NCBI GenBank assembly: GCA_024509875.1
Contig: JAMPIV010012165.1
Coordinates: 1 to 64,000 of the forward strand
Source of the DNA: Oreohelix idahoensis
Taxonomy: Eukaryota; Mollusca; Gastropoda; Stylommatophora; Oreohelicidae
Length of the DNA stretch: 64,000 bases
Direction of reading: 5' to 3'
Every line of letters begins with the position of its first letter. Within the stretch, counting starts at the first letter, position 1. Below the pieces are notes generated by a model that saw only the letters and a list, made by a program, of their open reading frames with translations, was not told where the DNA came from and made no database searches. Shown piece after piece: positions 1 to 10,302 of the stretch. A program made the translations under genes and the position numbers.

Positions 1-766
1 TTGAAATTCATATACTTTTTATTTTATCGAGTGAGAAAAAGGGATGCCTGTACTATCGCTCGATGAACCAAGAGATCACTGCTACATGTGAGAACCCATG
101 TCTGGATTCCTATATCTTTATGGAAAAATATATATATAATTGAACTTTACGTGAAGGGATATTCACTAGACGAGGTTAGGTCTAGGAGCCTTCCTATATA
201 TTGGTTATGGTCTGACGTGCCCAGTCAGTAAAGCCAGATGATTTACATGATGGAACTCTGAATGCTTATTTACGAATGCTCCATTATGATATTTGCCAAG
301 CATGAATGCTAACTTAAGATGATATTCCTGTGATCAACATTATGCTGTCTATGTCGACATTTGTTCCTGTAACCATACACGTACTGTCCAAGTGTGCATC
401 TCATTAAATGTTATAAAAAGACCACCGTAGTTCCAGTACTTCTTGAATTCGAACAGTGTGAGTATGAGTGATGTACTACCAACGTGTCAACTCTATCGAA
501 TCATCCTACCATTCGCGTTCTGACATTCACATACACACTCATTGTTTACACTCACATTCTTGTCGGAGCCTCATCACGTTCCAGGACAAGATGACCTGTA
601 TGACCAAAACTGTGCTGGGTTTAATGAGTTGACAATCGTTACACTTTACTACACCAGTCCCAACATCTACATTTATCAACTGGTGGACATTCACGTCATT
701 TAACAAATAAAGCGTGATTCAACAACTAGTAGCCAGTATGAGTTAACAACAAAACAGAGTTTATCA
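1..766 (+). repeat. Element A 5' LTR (3' portion)
   Basis: Aligns base for base with 8281-9043, with about a dozen substitutions and small indels by eye. It ends in TTATCA where the 3' copy ends in TTAACA; after this point the two copies diverge completely, which fixes the LTR edge. A diverged solo LTR at 37913-39437 ends with a near-identical stretch, supporting the boundary. Confidence 0.88.
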
Positions 767-768
767 AC

Positions 769-784
769 TGGTGTGCCAGCTTCC
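769..784 (+). promoter_or_regulatory. Candidate primer-binding site of element A
   Basis: Begins TGG two bases after the LTR end, the expected place and first bases for a tRNA-primed minus-strand start. I cannot match the remaining bases to a specific tRNA, so only position and the TGG support it. Confidence 0.3.
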
Positions 785-2074
785 TGGGTCAACCTGCACA
801 GTGACCATATTGAGAAGTAAACTACTGAGACCAGACGTTCCTTGGGGTCTGTTACGACACACAAATACATCAGCAGTACAACTCTACAGTGATGTCAGCG
901 TGACCTGTCCTGTCGACAGTATGCGGTAACTAGGTCAGCGTTTGTTGACATTTGGTTCGTTGGACATTTGCCATACAACTGACAGTGTTACACAGCAAGC
1001 TTGGTTGAAACATAGAACATTACACATCAGGACTGGAGAATATTTGACAGTGTTTGCGAAAGGAAATGTTATTGAACTGAGAAGTCCTACATCGATTGTT
1101 ATCATTCACATCAACGATGGAGCTTCTATTTCTGTGTTGAATTTAAAATAATTAGACCAGAAGTATTTGTTTAATAAAGTACCACAGTACTGTACTATTA
1201 GGCAGTGTAACTGAGCCTTCTTTACAACACATTCTTTCTGCAACACTCTATTTACATCATATTGCCATACTATTTATGCAATTATGTATTTATGTTTAAA
1301 TATTTATATGTGATATTTGTTTGTATCCAGCGGGTTGTTGTTTAGGTTGGGCGGTGTCACACAACAGAGTATCCCACGTAATAGAGGGTCTGATGTGTGC
1401 GTTTCTATAGGTGCAATTTTCTTGATTGAAAATTTGCTGCGACAGCTGTTGCTATTAGTGTTAGCTGTGAAGACTGTACTCATTGTTGTTTTTTGTAATA
1501 TTCCTCTGTTCTTTAGTTTGTTTTGATTTGTTTGTAATTTGTTGGTCTACCCTATTCTATCTTTCAGTTCTATTCTCAATTTCTATTTATATACTGTGGC
1601 GTTATTTGTATTTGTTATCCTCTTGCGGTTTCTCTTTTATTGTTTCCCCATTTCATTTCATTTATTTCATTTCCGCAAATGTTTTCATGTTTTCTTCCTG
1701 TATAACTTTTTTTTTTGTTGCCTGATCGACATACACTGTTTTAAATATAGTTGATCATATAAATTGATGTACAAGAATCAACTGATAGTTAATTGCTATT
1801 ACTAAAGGTACACAGTTGATGATATAAAACACTATTTCTGGTGCACTGCACTTATATTATAGAGTGAACCAGCAACTTATAGCTGTTATATATAAGGATT
1901 TATACAAGACCTTTGTAAGGCTTGTTTCCCACAGTGATTGGGATAGTTAAGTACTATTTTCCACAGGTTACAAAGTTATCATACAAGGTCTTTGATTAAG
2001 ACTAAGAAAGTGAATTATTTACTCTTTTGCAAATTACTGATCTTATTAGACAAGATTTCTACTTTATCTTATTT
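785..2074 (+). other. Element A leader, no gene recognised
   Basis: About 1.3 kb between the candidate primer site and the first recognisable Gag sequence. It holds only short open frames. A T-rich, hydrophobic-looking stretch (1480-1750) is best read as low-complexity untranslated sequence. Where Gag translation starts is not clear. Confidence 0.5.
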
Positions 2075-3790
2075 TAGCACACAAGGCAAGATTCTTGTTA
2101 AGACTGGTCAGCAATTAGAGGAAGTGGCATTTGCTCAATATGACAAAACATTGGCTGCGGATGAAAGAAGAGCAGTGATTGAAGAAAAGAAAAGAAGCTG
2201 AGGAGAAAAAAAGCTTGAGCTGAGGAAAAAAAAAATTACAAAGATAGTATGAACAAAAGAAATTGCAGATACAGACTGATGAAAAAAGATTCCAGATGAA
2301 AATGGAAAAAGAGAAAAGAAAGGAAGAAGCTGCAGCAGAAGAGAAAAGAAACAGAGGAAGCTGCTCAAGAAAAAATTACAAGCTGAAAAAGAAAAAGAAG
2401 CCAAAGAGCATGAAAAGAAAAAAACTTTTACAAGCTGCTGCAGAAGAAAAAAAAAAACAAAGAGAAGCTAAATAAAGAAAAAAAAAGCAATAAGAGAACA
2501 TGAACACAAAAAAGAACTTTTAGCATTTGAGTTAGAAAAGTTAAAGTTAACAAACATAAGTGATGGTAATCAAGCATCTGGTGGTAATGGTAAACCCTTT
2601 ACTTACAAGGTCAAGGTACCAGCGTTCAACCCTTCCAGTGATGACATAACATTCTGGCTAAATAGATTTGAACGCTCGTGTCGAGCACATAATGTGGACA
2701 AATCACAATATGCTAACCAGTTATCAGAAAATCTGAAAGGTGATTCTCTGACTAGTTTAAAGTTTAAGTTTGGTTGAAGAGGCTGACAAAGATAACTATG
2801 ATGTTATTAGGGCAGCCTTATTAAAGAAGTATCAGTTGTCTGAAGAGGGTTATCGGAAGTTGTTTAAGACAATGGTGCCTGAGGCAGGTGTAGAATTCTC
2901 AGAATTCATTGCAAGGACACGTCTTACATTTGATCGTTGGATTGAGCTATCCAAAACAGAAAAGACTTATGAAGCCCTTATGGACTTGATACTCAGAGAC
3001 AAGATTATGTCAAGTATAAATAAACCTTTCCTCGAATTCTTACATGAGCGTAAACCTAAGTCTCTAAAAGAAATGGAACAGTATTGTACCCAATACGTCA
3101 CTGCACATCCGGACGTAGCTATTAGCAACAGTAAGGTTAAAGAAGGTATGCCAGTTGCTTCTGCAACACCATACAACCCTAATCACTCTCACAAATTCCA
3201 AGGACCTCAAAATAGGTTTAATAAAAAAAGGTAACTATTACAGTTATCAGAACCAAGGTAACCAATCATTTCAGGGTTCTTCTTCGAATACCTGGAGAAG
3301 AGCTGACAGCCCCTCGATTCAGGGGTGGTCATAATTACAGGAACTTTCGCAAAGGAAGTCATTCTAGAAACTATCCAAGTTTTCCTTCATGGAGACAACA
3401 AGATCATAATTACAGAGATACTCATTATAATGAATATGATGATAGTAACCAAAGGAGCTATGATTCAAACCCGAGTAGGGTTATAATAGTGGAAACAATG
3501 ATAAGTACAGAGGCAATAATAACAGAGGTAGAGCACAATTCAAAAAACATAAAGCTCATTACCAGGCGAACTCTGCACAGCAAGAGTCCCACGAAGCCTA
3601 TAAACAAAATAAAGATAATGATGACTCTAATAATATGGCATGTGCCGCTTTTGATTTTTGGAGAGCATCTCAGTGCCCCCAATGCAAAACATTATTTGAG
3701 CCCAGCACAGTGTCTACTTTAAGCTGTGTGGGCCATCCTCTCTTCCCGCTCTTCCTGCGTCAATCGCGCATGATGGGAGAGGTTCTCTTG
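2075..3790 (+). pseudogene. gag: Element A gag (coiled coil, SCAN-like capsid, basic tail), frameshifted
   Basis: Structural Gag remnant spread over several frames. In order: an N-terminal segment (about 2075-2200) resembling the Gag N-termini of elements B/C/D and F; a Lys/Glu/Ala-rich coiled coil (2160-2520); a capsid-like region (about 2590-3130) with the motif FWLNRFERSCRAH and an uninterrupted 154-codon part at 2770-3234; then an Asn/Arg/Gly/Tyr-rich basic tail (3140-3640). No canonical CCHC zinc knuckle is visible; the basic tail may replace it in RNA binding (inference). A Cys-x2-Cys plus Cys-Val-Gly-His motif follows at 3674-3735. At least four frame changes and some stops break the frame. 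Confidence 0.75.
3674..3735 (+). other. C-x2-C ... C-V-G-H-P-L motif between Gag tail and protease
   Basis: Reads CPQC, then LF, then CVGHPL before the protease. Element F has CEGC, LF and CGHPL at the same place (28547-28604, minus strand). The spacing of conserved Cys and His suggests a small metal-binding module (inference); it is not a standard retroviral CCHC knuckle. Confidence 0.5.
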
Positions 3791-3799
3791 TCTTACACA

Positions 3800-4200
3800 A
3801 AGGTTTAGTAAATGACAATCCAGTCTCAGTACTTTTTTGATTCTGGATGCACAACTATTGGGGTTAGGCAGTCACTCACTCATAGATCCTTCATTCTACA
3901 GGCAAAGTAGTCAAATGCGTAACATTTGGCGGCACCATAGAGAAATACTCTACCGCTATCATTAGGATTGCTACTTCTTTCTTCACAGGAGATGTACACG
4001 CATGTCTTTTGCCGAATCCGATCGCTGATCTTATCATCGGTCGCATTCACGGAGTCAAAGAATGCACTCCGGAGCAAATTTCCGTTTGGGAAAATCAAAA
4101 TATGCAATCTGCTAATGCAGTAGTCACTAGAGCTCAAGCTCTCAATATGCCTGAAACTTCATCTGTTGAAGATAATGAAGTGCATAACCAAGATGATCCC
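3800..4200 (+). pseudogene. pro: Element A aspartic protease, frameshifted
   Basis: Retropepsin-type protease that would process the Gag-Pol polyprotein. The active-site triad is Asp-Ser-Gly (FDSGCTT, about 3836-3856), preceded by NPVSVLF. A run of six Ts at 3832-3837 puts these two parts in different frames, consistent with one extra T. The C-terminal half contains ADLIIGRIHGVKEC, matching element F's VANLTIRNIRGIKEC. Continues without a break into the integrase linker. Confidence 0.7.
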
Positions 4201-4515
4201 TTGGTAATTTCTCGTGACTCGTTTATAAAACAACAACAAGAAGAAGATCCGACTCTTAAGAAATTCTTCACTCTTGTAACGAAAGGTGATCCGAATAAAG
4301 ATTCAAATTGTAAATCTTGGATTACAATGAAGAATGGCGTACTTGTACGTATGGTGCAAGACTCCACTAAGTCAAGTCATTCTCAGATTCTTGTACCCAA
4401 GAATTTGAGAGTTAAGATCTTACAACATGCACACGACTCTCAGTGTGCTGGTCACATGGGTTTTTTTCCCGTACAAAGTCAAGAGTTCTTGCGGCTTTCT
4501 TTTGGCCTTTTGTGA
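4009..4515 (+). pseudogene. Element A protease C-terminus and integrase zinc-finger start
   Basis: A 168-codon frame holding the end of protease, a linker, and the first His pair of the integrase HHCC zinc finger (HAHDSQCAGHMG). The frame leaves the integrase at a run of seven Ts near 4459, so the Cys pair (CRSCKVCQ) is read from the overlapping frame that starts at 4443. One extra T explains the break. Integrase lying directly after protease is the defining unusual order of this element group. Confidence 0.8.
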
Positions 4516-6551
4516 ACAAGGACATACGGATCTATTGTCGATCCTGTAAAGTATGTCAAGAAGTCAAATCCAAAGGTCCTCGTCATGCTGCGCCTATTCA
4601 GGCTGCAGATATTCCTATTCGTCCATTCCAGAAAATGGCGATAGACATCATTGGTCCATTCAAGATCAAATCTGCTAGAGGACATCAGTTTATCTTAACG
4701 TGTGTAGACATGTGCACACGTTGGCCAGAGGCTATCCCTCTAAAGAGCATTACTACCGCTGACATTGCAGATGCTCTTTGGCTTATATTTTCTCGGCTGG
4801 GATTCCCCGGAGAAATATTATCAGATCATGGCACCCAACTGATATCGGATACCATGTCTCAAGTAATGTCTACTCTACAGATAGAGAGATCTTTGAGTAG
4901 CATCTATCATCCTATGTCCAATGGGATGGTCGAGCGACTAAATAGAACACTTAAGAACTTATTAGGGAAGATAACTGAGGATCATCCTCAAGATTGGGAT
5001 AGGGTTTTACCCGCGGCCCTCTTCGCGTACAGAGAGGTCCCCAATGAACATACAGGGTTTTCTCCCTTTGAACTTGTCTTTGGCGCGCGACCGCGCGGCC
5101 CAATGTCTTTGCTGCATGATCTTATAACAGCTGACAATATTGACGATGACACAAAATCTTCTTACGAGTATGTCATCGCGCTGAGACAAAAGATTATCGA
5201 AGCATGCAAATTGGCAACGTCCTCTTCTGAATTTGCTAAGCAGAAGGCAAGACAATTTGCTAATAAGAAGAGAACTTTACGACAACTTTGTCCTGGTGAC
5301 AAAGCATTTGTTTTGCTACCTTGTCGTGAAAATAGACTCCTTATTAGTTGGAAAGGTCCGTACGATATAATATCGAAAATTTCAGATGTTGACTACATCG
5401 TCGATATTAACGGGAAGCATAAAACCTTCCACATCAATATGCTTACGGAGTTCCATGAACGTCCTGACTATCTACAGCCTATTTTCCAGGCAACGGACGA
5501 TTCTCATGTCAAACATGGTCATTACTCATCACTGTCTGTAATACAGGATGAGGAAACAAGTTTTTCGGATGTTAATCTTCCGCTTCCAATGATCCCACTT
5601 CATTCTAGTGAATCATGGAAAGACGTTACTGTTTCTCCTGATTTGTCTCTAGGAGAACGGCGACAAGTTTCGTCTATGTTACAAACATTTCAGGATGTCC
5701 TCACTGACATCCCTGGACAAACTCATGTCATTGAGCATGACATTGTTCTAACTGAACATACTCCAATTAGGGTTAGACCTTATCCTATCCCTATACATTT
5801 CCAAACACAGGTTGAAAAGGAGTTGGATGAAATGATAGATTTACAAATAATCGAACCATCCACTTCTGCATATTCTTCGCCGATGGTTATTGTTCGAAAA
5901 AAAGACAATAACATACGTCTTTGCGTTGACTATCGCAAATTGAATCAAGTTACGAAGTTCGATGCTGAACCTATGCCTTTACTAGAAGAGCTACTTACTC
6001 GTCTTTCTAAATCGCATTTTTTCACTAAACTTGATTTGTCTAAAGGATATTGGCAAGTTCCATTATCCGAACGCGCCAAACCTCTTACCGCTTTCTCTAC
6101 TCCCAGAGGCCTTTTCCAATGGAATTTTATGCCTTTCGGCCTTATGAACGCACCAGCTACATTTGTACGCATGATGCGTCGAATCCTATCGTATCGGTCA
6201 GATGTCATTGCTTATCTAGACGACATCTGTCTTTTCAGCGATACTTGGGAAGATCACTATTCAGGGTTAGTTGAATTATTATCAACTCTGCGTGAGTATA
6301 ACCTGACAGCAAAACCATCTAAAGCTTGTATTGGCTTTAGCGAAATTGCTTTCTTAGGCCATCGAGTAGGTCACGGTTTCTTGAAGACAGAAGACCATAA
6401 TATCACTAAGATACTTAACATCTCTATCCCTAGGACTAAAAAGCAAGTGCGAAGTCTTTTAGGTCTCATACAATTTTATGGACGTTTTCATTCCGAATCT
6501 GTCCTCTATCATGGCACCTCTCTCTACACTATTAAAGAAAGGGTCGCCTAA
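4443..6551 (+). CDS. pol: Element A integrase - reverse transcriptase polyprotein segment
   Basis: 702 codons. Residues 32-39 give the integrase Cys pair; the catalytic triad is Asp68, Asp128 and Glu164, a D-D(35)-E core. A GPY/F-type module follows (WKGPYDII at 303-310; no chromodomain seen). Reverse transcriptase begins near residue 420: LCVDYRKLN, catalytic Asp531 in KLDLSKGY, FMPFGLMNAP, and YLDD at 591-594. It integrates and copies the element RNA (known for the family). The frame leaves the expected path near 6480, where an extra base separates it from the RNase H frame. No ATG start is implied; this is the internal part of a polyprotein. Confidence 0.9.
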   Translation: MCWSHGFFSRTKSRVLAAFFWPFVNKDIRIYCRSCKVCQEVKSKGPRHAAPIQAADIPIRPFQKMAIDIIGPFKIKSARGHQFILTCVDMCTRWPEAIPLKSITTADIADALWLIFSRLGFPGEILSDHGTQLISDTMSQVMSTLQIERSLSSIYHPMSNGMVERLNRTLKNLLGKITEDHPQDWDRVLPAALFAYREVPNEHTGFSPFELVFGARPRGPMSLLHDLITADNIDDDTKSSYEYVIALRQKIIEACKLATSSSEFAKQKARQFANKKRTLRQLCPGDKAFVLLPCRENRLLISWKGPYDIISKISDVDYIVDINGKHKTFHINMLTEFHERPDYLQPIFQATDDSHVKHGHYSSLSVIQDEETSFSDVNLPLPMIPLHSSESWKDVTVSPDLSLGERRQVSSMLQTFQDVLTDIPGQTHVIEHDIVLTEHTPIRVRPYPIPIHFQTQVEKELDEMIDLQIIEPSTSAYSSPMVIVRKKDNNIRLCVDYRKLNQVTKFDAEPMPLLEELLTRLSKSHFFTKLDLSKGYWQVPLSERAKPLTAFSTPRGLFQWNFMPFGLMNAPATFVRMMRRILSYRSDVIAYLDDICLFSDTWEDHYSGLVELLSTLREYNLTAKPSKACIGFSEIAFLGHRVGHGFLKTEDHNITKILNISIPRTKKQVRSLLGLIQFYGRFHSESVLYHGTSLYTIKERVA

Positions 6552-7029
6552 CATGGTTCACTGGTCTCATGAATGCCAATCTTCACTAGAGAAGATCAAA
6601 ACTATGTTTTCATCACCACCTATTTTAGTGTTACCTACAACAGATAAGACATTTGTTCTTCGTAGTGACGCTTCATCCACTGGGATTGGAGCGGCACTAA
6701 TGCAAGAGTACTCTGGAACTCTGCATCCTGTAATGTATATATCCAGAAAACTTAATGCTGCAGAAAGGAATTACTCGGTTTTAGACCGTGAATTATTGGC
6801 AATGGTTTGGTCAATTCTCAAACTCCAAAGATTCCTTCTGGGCGCGCATTTCGTAGTGGAAACTGACCAAAAAGCTCTTACGGCTATCCAAAGTAAGAAC
6901 TTGAAGAGCTCGAGATCAACTCGATACGCAATCGCTCTTCAACCTTTTCATTTCTCGGTACGAGCTATCCGTGGTTCAGAAAATGTGATGGCGGACATTC
7001 TGTCCAGATGCCCACATGATGCCACTTAA
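6478..7029 (+). pseudogene. Element A RNase H, end of pol
   Basis: Continues the polymerase connection (FIPNLSSIMAPLSTLL) and then RNase H. Candidate catalytic residues lie in LRSDASSTGIG, LDRELLAMVW, VVETDQKAL and VMADILSR. It degrades the RNA strand of the RNA-DNA hybrid (family knowledge). It is in a different frame from the reverse transcriptase because of one extra base near 6490. Pol ends here with a stop and nothing like integrase follows, confirming the order. Confidence 0.88.
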
Positions 7030-7461
7030 CTGTTAAATATTGGATCTTTTTAATATGTATAACTTTACAACAGTTATTTTTTGTTTCTTTACTAAGATAC
7101 ACATTTGTAATTTAATAATAGAATGATGGTATCGCTACTTAGCGGTTTATTGATGTTTATTCACCGCTGTTCTTTGATGATTGTTTCTTCATAAATCATA
7201 AATTTAAGATTATAGTGTGAATTTTTGGTATGCATTGTATAATTACCAGAATTGTATTATACGTACATCACACCTTCCTGGAAACATTTATTCGTAGAGA
7301 AACAATTTCTCTCAGATTTTGAGATATATTCTCACCGGTCATATTAGGAATTATAGTTATTCCTGATATTTTCATCTGCGCAGTATTCTTGCGTTGTGAG
7401 CCTATTCTACGTGCTCCTAGATGTATTTAAAAAAATTTTTTATTTTTTTTTCCCCGGGAGG
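7030..7461 (+). other. Element A 3' untranslated region with candidate polypurine tract
   Basis: No coding potential. The last bases before the LTR include a T-run followed by CCCCGGGAGG, the likely place for plus-strand priming, though the purine tract is short. Confidence 0.45.
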
Positions 7462-9043
7462 TGTGGTAAGACTGTAAAGGGCAATTTTTACTATCTTGCA
7501 ATATAATACATTTATATACTTATTATGTTCGCAAATATTTTGTAATCAAAGTATTTCCTTTTAAGTGCTTAAGGAGAAGTCATTTTTGAGTTACTTCCCT
7601 TGAAAGTAGTTCCGTCATCTTCGATCGGACTCCGCGGACGAGTCTAGGCCTACTGCGATTTATTCTTTGGCTGGGTAGGAATAGATTGTTCTTGCTTCAG
7701 TATATCTATGGCCTGAATTTATACGTAGTGTTTGTATGAGTAGGACGAGTCTGTCTTATATATGGATATCTTTACATTTCTAAGTCGAACTATGTTGGTT
7801 GTCGCTAGAAAAGGTCAAAGGCTATGCAGCGGAAGTATCGCTAGCAAGGGGTGTGATCCATGGCCGTCATCCTGTCTGGATGTCGAATTTTGATGTAGCC
7901 GGCCTATCGCCGAAAAAATGATCTATAAGTCAATGGGGAAAAGTGATAGTCATTTAGACATGTTGTATGTACTTTACCCCAGTGTTTATTCTCTTTTGCC
8001 AAGGAATGGCAAAGTTATATTTCGCATAGAAAGGTAAAACCACAATTTATTATGAACTTGGGCTTCGCCATCGTTGTCGATAAACAGATGCACAGTGGTA
8101 CTTTTGAAAAGAATATTTATTCAAAGGAAGACGACATTCCTATGTATCAACACTAGATTGTATGATATTATTCAATCACCTCTATGAGAGAAGCTATGAA
8201 GAAATGAGGACATTTAACGAATGACCAATTTTGGTCTGGGTCCTATAGTGAGTGAAACTCACGAGAGAAGAACAGCCATGTTGAAATTCATATACTTTGT
8301 ATTTATCGAGTGAGAAAAAGGGATGCCTGTACTATCGCTCGATGAACCAAGAGATCACTGCTACATGTGAGAACCCATGTCTGGGATTCCTATATCTTTA
8401 TGGAAAATATATATATTGAACTTTACGTGAAGGGATATTCACTAGACGAGGTTAGGTCTAGGAGCCTTCCTATATATTGGTTATGGTCTGACGTGCCCAG
8501 TTAGTAAAGCCAGATGATTTACATGATGGAACTCTGAATGCTTATTTACGAATGCTCCATTATGATATTTGCCAAGCATGAATGCTAACTTAAGATGATA
8601 TTCCTGTGATCAACATTATGCTGTCTATGTCGACATTTGTTCCTGTAACCATACACGTACTGTCCAAGTGTGCGTCCCATTAAATGTTATAAAAAAGACC
8701 ACCGTAGTTCCAGTACTTCTTGAATTCGAACAGTGTGAGTATGAGTGATGTACTACCAACCTGTCAACTCTATCGAATCATTCTACCATTCGCGTTCTGA
8801 CATTCACATACACACTCATTGTTTACACTCACATTCTTGTCGGAGCCTCATCACGTTCCAGGACAAGATGACCTGTATGACCAAAACTGTGCTGGGTTTA
8901 ATGAGTTGACAATCGTTACACTTTACTACACCAGTCCCAACATCTACATTTATCAACTGGTGGACATTCACGTCATTTAACAAATAAAGCGTGATTCAAC
9001 AACTAGTAGCCAGTATGAGTTAACAACTAAACAGAGTTTAACA
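7462..9043 (+). repeat. Element A 3' LTR
   Basis: 1582 bp, starting TGTGGTAAG and ending TTTAACA. The 3' half (8281-9043) matches the window's first 766 bases. The 5' half has recognisable similarity to 37913-38400 in the solo LTR. It should carry the element's promoter and polyadenylation signals. Confidence 0.85.
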
Positions 9044-9130
9044 GGCATGCTCCAGTCTACCCAGCTGTAAATGGGTAACTCACCCTAGTCCTGAGTTAGG
9101 GAAGGCAAAGGCTCCAGGGGAAGCAGGCCC
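9044..9130. repeat. SINE-like fragment at the edge of element A
   Basis: Contains TACCCAGCTGTAAATGGGTA, which can fold on itself, followed by a second short palindrome around CCTAGTCCTGAGTTAGGG. This resembles the 3' bodies of tRNA-derived SINEs from invertebrates as I remember them. No tRNA-like head or A/B boxes are visible here. Confidence 0.3.
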
Positions 9131-10302
9131 TAAACTTGGTCACTTCAGCCGACGCAGGGTGGTGTATGTATGAAGTAGTAGTGTAGAGTGTGATTACCGC
9201 GAATGGTGTACTGTTCGTGTGCTGACCAATATAATCACTCATACACATGTGTCTACAAGGCACCAATGCAGACTGCTGGAATCTTAGTTTACTCAATTTA
9301 TTCAGACGTACACACTGGGACATACGAGTACATCAGGCTTTGTTGACATAACAATTTGTAGGTATACATAGCAGATCTGAAGTCATGACACATGCAGAAA
9401 TAATGGGTAGTACATCAAAGTTCAATGTCATGATACATCATCTTATGAAACCACGAAAAGGGGGTTTCTAGCAGGATTGAGATCTCTCTGTCACTGTCCG
9501 ATAATAAGATAAATAATCTGTTCAATTGGCAGTGATCAAAACAGACGATGACCGAAATCCAACATGGCTACCTTCCTGAGTTGTCGTTCACTCATTCATA
9601 GGAAGAATATCAGCCAAAGTTAATTTACAATGGATATATAAAGGATTTCATGAATGGTTCCATGCAGCACTACGGTGATCAGGTTAGTTCACGTAGCCAT
9701 AACCGACGAGAGATCATCAAAAATACGAGCTGGGTTTACCTGGAGTCCGAATCATCTATATACTGACATAAGGAGAGTCTCTAACACAAACTATCGTAGA
9801 GACACTATCTCCTCCAGAAGAAAAAAAAAACCACCACTTCGTAAGACATTTTTTCTTGACGAAAGGACCAGCTCTTGAAAAACGTACCCCGCCATTCTTA
9901 GCAGTACATCGGAACTCATCACGACTTGTTAAGACAACTCATACTTCCGCTAACAAGAATCTAGTCCCTCATACCCATCCAAAATATACAATATAGGACT
10001 GATTCTACTTGTACTAATAATATGTAATACATATGAATTCAGGCCATAAACACAATAAGCAAATTAATATATTTTCTGGCCCTAAAATTAAGTACAAACG
10101 CAAGCGTACTATTCTTGCGCTGGATCGATATCCAGACCGATTACTCCTATAATCAAAAGTGTGAATCAAACATGGATTATCTCGCTTTTACAATAAACAG
10201 CATTTTCATACACAGATGGATGCATGACTATATTTTTCCCATATTAAATAACCATATCGATTTTTTTGTAATATGTGCGTCAAAAATATGCACGCAACAA
10301 TG
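9131..10302. other. Unassigned DNA between elements A and B
   Basis: No domain, repeat or RNA gene recognised. The right edge is abrupt: LTR sequence of element B begins mid-LTR at about 10303. Confidence 0.5.

Larger units (their letters stand above)
1..9043 (+). mobile_element. Element A: Ty3/gypsy-like LTR retrotransposon, Gmr1-type gene order
   Basis: The first 766 bases recur at 8281-9043 with only scattered differences, marking the two LTRs. Between them lie gag, protease, integrase, reverse transcriptase and RNase H in that order. Integrase before reverse transcriptase is the Gmr1-like order (established knowledge). The coding region is broken by frameshifts in gag, near the protease active site, in the integrase zinc finger and between reverse transcriptase and RNase H, so this copy is not autonomous as sequenced. 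The 5' LTR lacks about 819 bases because the window begins inside it. The target-site duplication cannot be checked. Confidence 0.9.

Noticed and set aside
1317..1754. Hydrophobic frames that look like membrane proteins.
   Set aside because: T-rich low-complexity leader sequence of element A; overlapping frames all give Phe/Leu-rich text.
3489..3722. Plus and minus frames around 3.5 kb.
   Set aside because: Shadow frames of the Asn/Arg-rich element A Gag tail.
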